Assembly (NCBI GenBank): GCA_003176035.1
Contig: PSRL01000023.1
Span: forward strand, 1 to 12,905
From: Verrucomicrobiota bacterium
Lineage (GTDB): Bacteria > Verrucomicrobiota > Verrucomicrobiia > Chthoniobacterales > Xiphinematobacteraceae
DNA: 12,905 bases
Direction: 5' to 3'
Shown piece after piece: positions 1-6,844 of the stretch; within the stretch, counting starts at the first letter, position 1, and every line of letters begins with the position of its first letter. A program made the position numbers and the translations under genes. The notes beneath the pieces were generated by a model, which saw only the letters and a program-made list of their open reading frames with translations, made no database searches and was not told where the DNA came from.

Positions 1-1317
1 TCCATATTCAGCGTCAATAGCTTGGCTAAAATTCTCCCGCACTTTTGTATGCCATTCTTCTGCGCTAATATTTTGTGCCTGCCTTTTTTCTTCTTCTGTG
101 GTGGCTCGTGCAAGTTTTTCGGCAATAATCTCCTTCTTTAATTTTTCCTCAACTCCCATGGCGTGTACGAGATGCAGGGCCGCATAGTCTCGTGGATTAT
201 ATTCCGATTCTGTGGTTTGTTTCGCTTTTCCATCATATTCCGCGCAGAGTTTTCCAAACGCCGCCATTAGCTGATTCTTATCCCCAATGTCGTTCGGCAT
301 CGGCAATTCCCACATTTTCGAATAGAGTATCACTGTGGAAGCCATGGAGTGTTCCACTGAGCCTATCAGATATTCGCTATCTTGACTTAGCTCTCGAAGA
401 GCTGCTTGAAGAACGGCTTTTTTTTCTTGAACAGAGCAATCTTTCAAAAAAGGGAGATCCATGATCAGTGAATCCTTTGCAAGATCTTCGGACTTTTTTC
501 GTTCTGCGTTACTCAATGCTATTTTAGCAAATGCTATGCCGGTAAAAATATTTCTTCCCTGCGCGTCCTTTCCCTTTTCACTCAATGTTTCCCCGCTATG
601 AATCAGTGCCTGAGTAACAGCGGCGGTCCGAGCTTCAAATTGGATTCCTTTGCAAAAATCCTCATGGAGCTTATTCTCAATTTCTCCCAGAAAGCCCTCT
701 AATATCGGCATCTCTTTTAAAAGATGACTTTGGTAAAATTTCCAAAAATGATATGTGAGTTTAAAAATCGGGAGATTCCGAACTTCGCTGCTGGTAATCG
801 GGTTGTCTCTGTTATGCGTTTTAAACGCTAAATCCAGCAGACGATTTCGGGTCATCCCGGATTTCAAGTGGCACTCCAGTACCATGGCCAAATCCAATGG
901 CCCGCTAATGTCCGGATGTGTAAAAAGCCTCGCTAAATTTAATCCCCTTAAAGGAGATACCAAATGAGTAAAATATCGGCGCACGTTTTCATCAGAAATA
1001 TGAGATTTTTCCAATACCGAACTCATGAACGAATCGATATTGCGAAAATGGAGCACGGAGCTCTCATTAGCTGATAATTGGACTGCCGGTGCAGGTGGAG
1101 GAATCTCCACAATCTGACGCCTATGGCGGCCCAATATACGGACACCTAAGTAAACATTTCCATTGCTTTGGCCTTCAAAAGGAACAGCGGGCGCCTCTCG
1201 CAAAATTCCATTCAGTATATTTGGATCATTTCTAATCTCCTGGGAATAATGTTGACCCGTAATCAGTTGATCACTTCTTCCAAATGCAGAAATAAATGCA
1301 GAAACAGTATTGCCCAT
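1..1317 (-). CDS. Large protein of unknown function, N-terminal 439 residues (partial, runs off left edge)
   Basis: An uninterrupted minus-strand frame runs from an ATG at 1317-1315 to the first base of the window, so the C-terminus is missing. The product begins MGNTVSAFISAFG and continues with a mixed, mostly soluble sequence. There is a short proline stretch (VEIPPPAPAV) near residue 75, and the visible end is rich in Glu and Lys (GVEEKLKKEI, TTEEEKRQAQ), suggesting helices. I see no signal peptide or membrane segment in this frame and no catalytic motif I can name. The start is uncertain: the frame stays open for only seven more codons upstream, to a TAG at 1341-1339, and there is no clear Shine-Dalgarno sequence. 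A 12-bp in-frame tandem duplication at 1282-1305 gives the ISAF-SAF repeat near the N-terminus. The length, the steady open frame and the lack of competing long frames make it a real gene. Its function is unknown; a lineage-specific or secreted protein is possible but unproven. Confidence 0.75.
   Translation of the reverse strand, partial: MGNTVSAFISAFGRSDQLITGQHYSQEIRNDPNILNGILREAPAVPFEGQSNGNVYLGVRILGRHRRQIVEIPPPAPAVQLSANESSVLHFRNIDSFMSSVLEKSHISDENVRRYFTHLVSPLRGLNLARLFTHPDISGPLDLAMVLECHLKSGMTRNRLLDLAFKTHNRDNPITSSEVRNLPIFKLTYHFWKFYQSHLLKEMPILEGFLGEIENKLHEDFCKGIQFEARTAAVTQALIHSGETLSEKGKDAQGRNIFTGIAFAKIALSNAERKKSEDLAKDSLIMDLPFLKDCSVQEKKAVLQAALRELSQDSEYLIGSVEHSMASTVILYSKMWELPMPNDIGDKNQLMAAFGKLCAEYDGKAKQTTESEYNPRDYAALHLVHAMGVEEKLKKEIIAEKLARATTEEEKRQAQNISAEEWHTKVRENFSQAIDAEYG
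1282..1305. repeat. 12-bp tandem duplication
   Basis: Two adjacent 12-bp units, AAATGCAGAAAT and AAATGCAGAAAC on the plus strand, match at 11 of 12 positions. They lie in the first codons of the minus-strand gene at 1-1317. Because the unit is a multiple of three, the duplication keeps the reading frame and duplicates a Ser-Ala-Phe-Ile motif. Confidence 0.7.
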
Positions 1318-1462
1318 AATATCAGAATGAGAAGCATGCTACCCGTAACCTTAATTAAGTGCCCGGGAACCCAACGGTACACCAATATCTGATTTTTGTA
1401 AAAAAAGTTTTGAGAACTTTATACTCTGTCCGAATACTCTGAGATTGTTAACAAACGGTAGC

Positions 1463-2422
1463 TTAAAAAATGCTAGGTTGTCCCTCTGTTAAAACATAAA
1501 GTTGATTGACTATTCCTAATTCATCGGCGCGTTTGATGAGCCGCAATGGAGGCTCATCCACTGGTTCATAACCCAATCGGAAACTTCCATAGTGCATGGG
1601 GATCAGTTTCCGGGCACCCAGCTCCAAAAAGGCTTGTATCGCTTGTTCGGGATTCATGTGAACGTCGCGACACGTAGGCGGATCATATGCCCCAATGGGA
1701 AGAAGCGCGAGGTCAATGCGGTGACGTTTACCGATTTCCTTGAACCCCTCAAAGTAAGCGCTATCTCCACAGTGAAATACCGTTCTGCCTTGGTATTCTA
1801 TGATAAAGCCACCAAACCCGCGGTAGGAATCGTGCCACATTCGGGCGCCCCAGTGAAAAGCTGGAGTAAGGGTAATCCGCAATTGTTTATATTGGTAAGA
1901 TTGCCAAATATCGAGTTCGTGAATTGCATGGAAACCCAAGCCTCGCACCAAGCTCCCCACATGTTTTGGTACGACAATGGGCTGGTCGGAAGCAACGGCT
2001 CTTAAGGTTTTACGGTCAAGATGGTCAAAGTGAGCGTGCGTGACCAATACCAGATCGATAGCCGGCAAATCATGGATTTGGAAACCCGGGTGCCGGATCC
2101 GCTTAATCACCTTAAGCCATTTTGCCCAATTGGGATCTATGAGGACACTATATTCCCGGGTTTGAATCAGGAATGAAGCGTGTCCGATCCAGGTCACACA
2201 GATTTGGTCGCCTGCCAGCGTTGGAAAATGCACCTCGTGTTTGCGAATCCCTCGCCGCCGTTCAAATATGGAGGGCAGAACAATCTCACCGAGGAAATTT
2301 CTTTTGTGCCATCCCTTTCCAAATCGCGTTGCAACGTGGTCATGCGGTCGAATCCGAACTTTTTTTTCTGACGGCTTTTTTTTGAGTTTTGCCAATCGGC
2401 GCGCCAAAATTTTTCGAACCAT
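1463..2422 (-). CDS. Metallo-beta-lactamase-fold hydrolase, NAPE-PLD/UlaG-like
   Basis: A 319-residue zinc-dependent hydrolase of the metallo-beta-lactamase fold. The metal-binding signature THAHFDHLD is at residues 128-136 (His129, His131, Asp133, His134). Further likely ligands are Asp220 in HCGDSAY, His255 in DVHMNPEQ and His277 in PMHYGSF. The GHASFLI strand motif near residue 80 and the overall order match the COG2220 group, which includes N-acylphosphatidylethanolamine phospholipase D and UlaG-like lactonases. The first 60 residues are strongly basic and lack an obvious signal peptide. The VTWIGHASFLI to PMHYGSF layout fits NAPE-PLD-like enzymes better than UlaG, but the substrate cannot be read from sequence; phospholipid head groups or another phosphodiester are family-based guesses. 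The ATG at 2422 lacks a strong Shine-Dalgarno sequence. The gene is divergent from the folate cyclo-ligase gene, 83 bp apart. Confidence 0.9.
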   Translation of the reverse strand: MVRKILARRLAKLKKKPSEKKVRIRPHDHVATRFGKGWHKRNFLGEIVLPSIFERRRGIRKHEVHFPTLAGDQICVTWIGHASFLIQTREYSVLIDPNWAKWLKVIKRIRHPGFQIHDLPAIDLVLVTHAHFDHLDRKTLRAVASDQPIVVPKHVGSLVRGLGFHAIHELDIWQSYQYKQLRITLTPAFHWGARMWHDSYRGFGGFIIEYQGRTVFHCGDSAYFEGFKEIGKRHRIDLALLPIGAYDPPTCRDVHMNPEQAIQAFLELGARKLIPMHYGSFRLGYEPVDEPPLRLIKRADELGIVNQLYVLTEGQPSIF

Positions 2423-2463
2423 GGCTGAGTGTTATTGTTTCAGGAAGGCGCAGGAAAAGCCAC

Positions 2464-2492
2464 TATCATTTTATACGGGATTCGCTACTATA
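2464..2492. repeat. Possible solitary end of the inverted-repeat (MITE-like) element
   Basis: The stretch TATCATTTTATACGGGATTC followed by GCTACTATA resembles the right ends of the two larger copies (5234-5259 and 10483-10507): ATTTTATA, then a short variable part, then TTCGCTA. No partner end is visible within a few hundred bases; the left side is the coding sequence of the hydrolase gene. It sits between two divergent genes, and its minus-strand reading supplies a TATAAAAT box that could act as a -10 element. The match is short, so chance is possible. Confidence 0.3.
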
Positions 2493-2505
2493 GTTTAAAC
2501 GAGTT

Positions 2506-3093
2506 ATGATATTAACTGCTCCCTCTTCCCCGGAAATTTCAGTAATTCGACAGCGGAAAGCTGATTTACGAAGTTCGGTCAAAGCCACCCTGGCGCGAAT
2601 GGATCGCTGCGAGGTCATTTCTCGATCAACACTCATGCGAGAAAGCCTGTATGCCTCCGAGCTTTGGCAATCCTCCCGGTCAATTTTGCTTTTTGCTTCG
2701 ATCGCATCGGAGCCGGACCTCATCCCAACCGATTTTCAGGATAAACAGATCTACTGCTTGCGAAGCATCCATTGCCATTATGAGCCAGTCCTGATTTTTT
2801 CTCGCGAAGACTTAAAATTAGGTCCGAGAGGCATTCGAGAGCCTACGAGGGAAAATCCATTTCCCTTGAATCAAATTGATCTCATCGTCGTCCCTGGTCT
2901 GGCATTTGATCGAAAGGGAGGGCGTCTGGGCCGTGGCGGAGGGCACTACGACCGTATTCTGGGCAGGGAAGATTGCACCGGAAAGGTCGTCGGCGCTTGT
3001 TTTGTCTCTCAGATAGTGCCCGAAGTTCCTCGGGAGGCGCATGACTCATTAGTGATGGCCTTGTTGACAGAAAACGGCCTGGAAACCGTTTGA
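2506..3093 (+). CDS. 5-formyltetrahydrofolate cyclo-ligase
   Basis: This cytoplasmic enzyme converts 5-formyltetrahydrofolate to 5,10-methenyltetrahydrofolate using ATP, returning a stored folate to one-carbon metabolism. The 195-residue product has the family hallmark at residues 129-151: VVPGLAFDRKGGRLGRGGGH and then YDRIL, the glycine-rich nucleotide/folate loop. Before it, GPRGIREPT at about 106-114 matches the usual G-x-x-G-I-x-E-P element. The N-terminal basic helix (IRQRKADLRSSVKATL) is also typical. The stretch between EPDLIPT (about 69-75) and DFQDKQIYC looks shorter than in most relatives, where a helix separates 'Eid' from the 'vylPr' strand. The ATG at 2506 has only a weak upstream ribosome site. 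It is the one confident plus-strand gene, divergent from the metallo-hydrolase and convergent with pal. It probably corresponds to ygfA/fau of Escherichia coli, but I leave the symbol blank. Confidence 0.9.
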   Translation: MILTAPSSPEISVIRQRKADLRSSVKATLARMDRCEVISRSTLMRESLYASELWQSSRSILLFASIASEPDLIPTDFQDKQIYCLRSIHCHYEPVLIFSREDLKLGPRGIREPTRENPFPLNQIDLIVVPGLAFDRKGGRLGRGGGHYDRILGREDCTGKVVGACFVSQIVPEVPREAHDSLVMALLTENGLETV

Positions 3094-3145
3094 GAGGCTG
3101 GATGGAGGCATTCAATGGTTCGTCGGGCGTTTATTTACTGGCGGA

Positions 3146-3167
3146 GCCGAGTTCCTCCAACTTTGGC
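3146..3167 (+). terminator. Possible terminator of the cyclo-ligase gene
   Basis: In the 82-bp convergent gap, GCC-g-AGTT pairs with AACT-tt-GGC around a CCTCC loop, giving seven pairs with a small internal loop. On the plus strand it is followed by the T-rich run CTTCTTTTATTT, which overlaps the end of pal. The stem is short and interrupted, so this is a tentative call. Confidence 0.3.
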
Positions 3168-3175
3168 AGCTTCTT

Positions 3176-3676
3176 TTATTTGACTAAGCCAATTTCGGCA
3201 CGGCGGTTTTTCGCCCAAGCGGCTTCTCCACTGCCCGGATCTGCGGGCCTTTCCATTCCAAAACTTACGGTCTGAAGACGCTCGCTTTTGATTCCTAAAC
3301 GAATCAGAGCTTGCCGCACAGCGTTAGCTCGCCGTTCCCCCAAGGCGCGGTTATATTCTTCCGTACCACGCGAATCCGTAAAACCGGCTACGATCACCAT
3401 TTGAGAAGAGCGTTTGAGATCCGCAGCGAGTCGCCTCACTTTTTCAAGTTCCGCTTCGGCAATGGTGAAACTGTCAAATCGAAAATAAATGGGTGGATAT
3501 TGACCACGGTGAACGTTCTCACCATAAAAGTTGGTTCCTTCCACACGCTCCGACAAGGGCGTGGCATTGATGAAATCACCGTCCACCCCAGCGTACTGAG
3601 GCTCCTTTTTTTTGGCACAGCCAAAGCTGCCAATACTCAAAATCACTACCAGTAGGCTAAAAAAAATCTGTTTCAT
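3176..3676 (-). CDS. pal: Peptidoglycan-associated lipoprotein Pal, OmpA-like C-terminal domain
   Basis: Pal is the outer-membrane lipoprotein of the Tol-Pal system; it holds the outer membrane to peptidoglycan and binds TolB. The 166-residue product starts with a lysine and a hydrophobic stretch (MKQIFFSLLVVILSIGSFGC), a lipoprotein signal with the candidate lipidated Cys at 20. The lipobox S-F-G-C is not the classic L-A-G-C but is tolerable. After a linker of about 40 residues, the OmpA-like domain fills the rest of the protein: YPPIYFRFDSFTI, then AGFTDSRGTEEYNRALGERR with the Asp and Arg that contact diaminopimelate in this family, and AAWAKNRRAEIGL at the end. The length is close to that of E. 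coli Pal. It lies 40 bp downstream of tolB on the same strand, the usual gene order, which supports the assignment. No strong ribosome site is visible; translation may depend on the tolB transcript. Confidence 0.93.
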   Translation of the reverse strand: MKQIFFSLLVVILSIGSFGCAKKKEPQYAGVDGDFINATPLSERVEGTNFYGENVHRGQYPPIYFRFDSFTIAEAELEKVRRLAADLKRSSQMVIVAGFTDSRGTEEYNRALGERRANAVRQALIRLGIKSERLQTVSFGMERPADPGSGEAAWAKNRRAEIGLVK

Positions 3677-3716
3677 GCTATAAAAAAATTTTCTGATGCC
3701 AATGGGCCAAAGAGCA

Positions 3717-4919
3717 TTATTGTGCCCAAGAGGGTTCGGAAAGCCTTCCGAAGGCGCTCAAGATATTTGTTCTTCTGCCTGTTTGGGAGTCAAGCAGAAT
3801 CAATGAGCTTCCCTCGCTAAATATTAAATGTCGGGAATCCGCACCCCAAGTGGGATTTTCGCCATTTGCTAAGACTCGAGTCTCTCCTTTCACCAGATCC
3901 TTCACAGCTACGGAAAAACCTCCCGTTCGTACGTTAAAGGCAACCTTACGTCCATCGGGAGACCAACTTGGTTCGGTACAGTAGCCAAAGCCTGTTGAAA
4001 TGCGTTCTCCGGACGTTCCTCCGTTTGCACTGATTCGATAAAGTTGCGGACCGCCCGATTCATCTCCTACATAGATGATTTCCCTGCCATTTGGTGACCA
4101 AGTGGGTGAGGCAGCCACTCCACGGGTCCGAGTGACGCGACGATAAGCGCCGATATCGGAGCTACCTACCACATAGATTTCCGGTTTACCGTCCCGACTG
4201 ACGGTACAAGCGATTCGGTTGCCATCAGGTGAAAAGGCCGCACCGGAATTTGTTCCCGGAAACTTGACGAGGCGACGCCTTGCTCCCGTATTTAAGTCCA
4301 CAATGTAGATGTCCGCATAGCCGCTCTGATATCCGGTGTACGCAAGTCGAGTTCCATCGGAATTTAATGCAGGTCGCACACTCAGAGCGTTATCGTGCGA
4401 AAGTTGCTCCACAGATCCCCCATCGTAATCACAAAGGTAGATCTCTTTTTTACCGGTCCGATTGGAGACAAATGCCACACGTTTGGAGGCAATTCCCTTT
4501 TTCCCTGTCAGGGTTTGCACCACATCGTCCGCAAAGAGGTGCGCTACCACTCTGGGAGTGCCTGTGTAGCTTTTGGAAAGGACATTGCCTCCGGAGGCAT
4601 CCGTCACTTTTCCCTGGAATCTTCCCGGCGCTGCTTCTCCTGAAACCACATAAGAAGCCTGTCGTCCCTTCCCCTTCAAAAAAAACCAATCGCTCAGATC
4701 CAAGTCTCTTTCTAATACGCGACTGATTGCCGGACCCTCATTTCCTGAAATCGGTGAAACGTTTAAGGAAATCCGGTCGCTTTTACGCACGGTAATAGTT
4801 GGAATTTCCTCGGCAAAAGCGGCCGCTCCAAAAAAGTAAATTGAAAGGACAAATACCAACTGCCCCAATGGAAACATTTTTTTCATTTTCTCCAAAAATG
4901 GAAGCGCATTGCTTGCCAT
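3717..4919 (-). CDS. tolB: Tol-Pal system protein TolB, periplasmic beta-propeller
   Basis: TolB is the periplasmic partner of Pal and links it to the inner-membrane TolQRA motor. The 400-residue frame has a signal peptide ending AAAFA-EE (cleavage after about residue 36), an N-terminal alpha/beta domain to about residue 145, and a six-bladed propeller. The blades are marked by repeated units such as VAFVSNRTGKKEIYLCDYDG, FSPDGNRIAC, WSPNGREIIYV and WSPDGRKVAF. It ends in SEPSWAQ, typical of TolB. Two starts are possible. The ATG at 4919 has a good ribosome site (AGAAGGA, 4 nt upstream) but puts 11 extra residues before the signal peptide. The ATG at residue 12 (4886) gives a cleaner signal sequence (MKKMFPLGQLVFVLS) and has GGAG three bases upstream. 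I keep the longer form. tolQ, tolR and tolA are not next to it; the gap upstream holds a repeat element. Confidence 0.93.
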   Translation of the reverse strand: MASNALPFLEKMKKMFPLGQLVFVLSIYFFGAAAFAEEIPTITVRKSDRISLNVSPISGNEGPAISRVLERDLDLSDWFFLKGKGRQASYVVSGEAAPGRFQGKVTDASGGNVLSKSYTGTPRVVAHLFADDVVQTLTGKKGIASKRVAFVSNRTGKKEIYLCDYDGGSVEQLSHDNALSVRPALNSDGTRLAYTGYQSGYADIYIVDLNTGARRRLVKFPGTNSGAAFSPDGNRIACTVSRDGKPEIYVVGSSDIGAYRRVTRTRGVAASPTWSPNGREIIYVGDESGGPQLYRISANGGTSGERISTGFGYCTEPSWSPDGRKVAFNVRTGGFSVAVKDLVKGETRVLANGENPTWGADSRHLIFSEGSSLILLDSQTGRRTNILSAFGRLSEPSWAQ

Positions 4920-4989
4920 AGAGTCCTTCTCATTTCAAGTCACTGCTGCGGGTAGTTCTTCGGGGGGCAACCCGTAAGCCGGAGCGTTT

Positions 4990-5115
4990 ATGAGAAAGCC
5001 AGCCTTGTCAAAGAAGTCGAGTGAACCCGCTCGGAGAGGAGCAGCCCGTCCGAAAGTGGCGCTTGTTACAGAAGGTCGGCCGGTTCGGATGCCCTATATA
5101 GCGAAAGCCCTATAA
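4990..5115 (+). other. Doubtful 41-codon plus-strand ORF ending inside the repeat element
   Basis: An ATG at 4990 is preceded by GGAG at a five-base spacing, a good ribosome site. The predicted peptide is basic (MRKPALSKKSSEPARRGAAR and onward) and its last residues and stop codon come from the left inverted repeat at 5097. If the element is removed in silico, keeping one TA, the frame continues only four more codons, to a TGA at 5270. I recognise no family. It could be a small gene clipped by the insertion, or a chance frame in the tolB upstream region. Confidence 0.2.
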
Positions 5116-5259
5116 AATGATCACAAATTTGGATGGCATTTCGCCTTCGGGTGCGGCGCAAAAGCAAGGCCATATCCATGATGTGGACTTGCTTCCGCAA
5201 CAATCGCTGAGGGAAAAAGACCCACAAAGTTGCTGCCATTTTATAGGACTTTCGCTATA
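5097..5259. mobile_element. MITE-like element with 34-bp terminal inverted repeats
   Basis: A 163-bp non-coding element. Its left end (5097-5130) begins TATAGCGAAAGCCCTATAAA, and the reverse complement of its right end (5226-5259) begins TATAGCGAAAGTCCTATAAA. The two 34-bp ends match at 28 positions by my count. The outermost TA on each side could be a TA target duplication, as expected for relatives of IS630/mariner transposons, though I cannot name the family. There is no room for a transposase, so it would need one encoded elsewhere. It lies 40 bp downstream of pheA and about 180 bp upstream of tolB. The inverted repeats contain a TATAAAAT box that could act as an outward or inward -10 element. 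A second, altered copy lies at 10005-10507. The remaining parts of the 4920-5299 gap (4920-5096 and 5260-5299) show no gene I trust. Confidence 0.75.
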
Positions 5260-5299
5260 GCGCAGATCGTTGATCTCTCGCTCGCAAGGGGCTCTCTTA

Positions 5300-6205
5300 T
5301 TACTTTGCGGCACGTTTTGAGGCGGTGTATCGCGGACGACTCGGATAGGACCCCAATAGGTCGAGTTTTTCACACCACTTTGAAGCTTTTTCAAAAGCTT
5401 TTTTGACCTGCGGGTCTTCTATAAAACCATCTACTTCCATCATAAAAACGTAACTTTCCGGGCTGCCAGGTATGGGACGCGAAAGGATCATCCGAAGATT
5501 CACGGAATTTCGGGCAAACGCACCCAGAAAAGCATGCAGGCTACCGCAAGTATTTTTTAGGTGAAATATTGCAGAAGTTTTCCACCGTTTAGTGTTGGCT
5601 CCCTTACCGCGCATCCTCTGGCCTACAACAAAAAAACGCGTTACGTTGGCTGTCTCCGGTCGAATCGGAAATTGGAGAACGTGCAGCCCATAAAGCGGTG
5701 CGGCGTCGGGCGAGGCCAGTGCCGCCGCATGTGGCAACAAGCTGGCCTTTTGCGCTGCCAAGGCCGTACTATTTACCGGGAGGACCTTGGCCCGAGGAAA
5801 GTTTGTGGACAACCAATTCCGATGGTGCCGTAGGGGAACAAAATGCGAATAAATACGCCGGATTTCTGTGTCTTGGTGCCCCAACAATGCAAGACGCACA
5901 TCCAGAGAAATGTCCTCCAAGACGTGGATAGATCCGACATGGGCAATCAAAAGGTCAACCGTATCGTAAATGGCCCCTCCCGAGGAATTTTCGATAGGAA
6001 CTACTGCTTGAGCCGTTGGAAACTCGATTAAAAAATCAAAAATACTGGCAATGTCCGGTCGGCTAACAAGCTGCACATCAGTATTAAAGCGCCGCGCAGC
6101 TACTAAATGAGAAAAAGTGCCTATGGGTCCCAGATATGCGACTTGGTCTTGCTGCTCAACCCGGCTCTTATTGGCAACCGATTTCCTAGCTTTGGAATTT
6201 CCCAT
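5300..6205 (-). CDS. pheA: Prephenate dehydratase, monofunctional with ACT domain
   Basis: It converts prephenate to phenylpyruvate, the last dedicated step before transamination in phenylalanine synthesis. The 301-residue protein starts its catalytic domain at VAYLGPIGTFSHLVA (about 22-36). It shows VVPIENSSGGAIYDTVDLL near 68-86 and the essential Thr-Arg-Phe triad at 189-191 in ANVTRFFVVG. An ACT regulatory domain follows from about 210: GSLHAFLGAFARNSVNLRMI and then LSRPIPGSPESYVFMMEVDG. In most relatives the ACT domain has GAL and ESRP; here these are GSL and LSRP, positions that shape phenylalanine binding, so feedback control may be altered (inference). There is no chorismate mutase domain at the N-terminus; the first 20 residues are a short polar extension. 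Two consecutive stop codons (TAA TAA) end it. It stands alone, 127 bp downstream of rpsR, with the repeat element just after it. Confidence 0.93.
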   Translation of the reverse strand: MGNSKARKSVANKSRVEQQDQVAYLGPIGTFSHLVAARRFNTDVQLVSRPDIASIFDFLIEFPTAQAVVPIENSSGGAIYDTVDLLIAHVGSIHVLEDISLDVRLALLGHQDTEIRRIYSHFVPLRHHRNWLSTNFPRAKVLPVNSTALAAQKASLLPHAAALASPDAAPLYGLHVLQFPIRPETANVTRFFVVGQRMRGKGANTKRWKTSAIFHLKNTCGSLHAFLGAFARNSVNLRMILSRPIPGSPESYVFMMEVDGFIEDPQVKKAFEKASKWCEKLDLLGSYPSRPRYTASKRAAK

Positions 6206-6332
6206 ATTCTCAAGACATTCCCAATCTTACACAAACTAGAATTGAGTTTGCATAACTCTGTCGCCCTTAGTGAAGGCCAAGCAGGCCAGCTCTTTGTCAG
6301 CTTACCCCGGCAATGATACCTAAGAGCTGTAA

Positions 6333-6572
6333 CTATTTCATTAAAAGGACCGCGCGAGCTCTTTTGATTTCGCGAGTGATCTTTCGGTGCAAATGGGCAG
6401 GCATCCCCGTCATCCGCCGCGGGAGAATTTTTCCGCTCTCTGTGACGAAACGTTTCAGGAGGTCGGGATTCTTGTAATCAATTGCCGCTACATCAATGTC
6501 GATTCTTCTCCGCGGCAAAGAGCGGTTCGCTCGCCGAAAATTGGAGCGACGTTTGGCATTCTTAGGTTGCAT
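6333..6572 (-). CDS. rpsR: Small ribosomal subunit protein bS18
   Basis: A 79-residue, strongly basic protein of the 30S subunit. The diagnostic stretch is IDYKNPDLLKRFVTESGKIL followed by PRRMTGMPAHLHRKITREIK, close to the bS18 consensus for the part that contacts 16S rRNA and bS6. The N-terminal arm (MQPKNAKRRSNFRRANRSLP) is basic and variable, as usual. The length matches the family. In many bacteria rpsR sits between rpsF/ssb and rplI; here it follows rpmG with a 93-bp gap and is followed by pheA. No strong Shine-Dalgarno sequence precedes the ATG. Confidence 0.96.
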   Translation of the reverse strand: MQPKNAKRRSNFRRANRSLPRRRIDIDVAAIDYKNPDLLKRFVTESGKILPRRMTGMPAHLHRKITREIKRARAVLLMK

Positions 6573-6665
6573 AGTTATTTTTCGAGGTTACGTAAAAAGG
6601 GAAACTGTTGTTCTGACAAGCTTTTTTGCTCCCGACGACTGCCGGACTTTCTAAAAGTACGCAAC

Positions 6666-6839
6666 TCACTTAGTTTCGCGGTGAAGGGTATGACGCCTTA
6701 AGTGCGGGTTGTATTTTTTCTTTTCAAGTCTTCCTGGCGTACGCGGACTTTTCTTATTGCGTGTCGTGACATATCGGGAAGGGGGTTTTCCCTCCGCCGC
6801 AGCTTCGGTACATTCGAGCGTGATGATTTCCTGAGCCAT
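6666..6839 (-). CDS. rpmG: Large ribosomal subunit protein bL33
   Basis: A 57-residue gene on the minus strand, read from the ATG at 6839 to a TGA at 6668-6666. The product starts MAQEIITLECTEAAAEG, continues KPPSRYVTTRNKKS and ends YNPHLRRHTLHRETK, which is bL33 along its whole length. It has a single Cys, so it is the zinc-free form. It begins 5 nt after the stop codon of the dksA-like gene, with an AAAGA stretch just upstream, so the two are probably translated together. An upstream dksA-like gene and downstream rpsR suggest one growth-related transcription unit. Confidence 0.95.
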   Translation of the reverse strand: MAQEIITLECTEAAAEGKPPSRYVTTRNKKSPRTPGRLEKKKYNPHLRRHTLHRETK

Positions 6840-6844
6840 AATTT

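Noticed and set aside
4280..4726. A 148-codon plus-strand open frame inside tolB.
   Set aside because: It is antisense to a clear TolB propeller and has no recognisable domain.
4935..5093. A 52-codon minus-strand frame ending 15 bases before the tolB ATG, with a plausible C-terminal look (INAPAYGLPPEELPAAVT).
   Set aside because: It has no ATG, GTG or TTG start at its upstream end and is closed by a TAG at the repeat junction, with or without the element, so no upstream gene can be joined to it.
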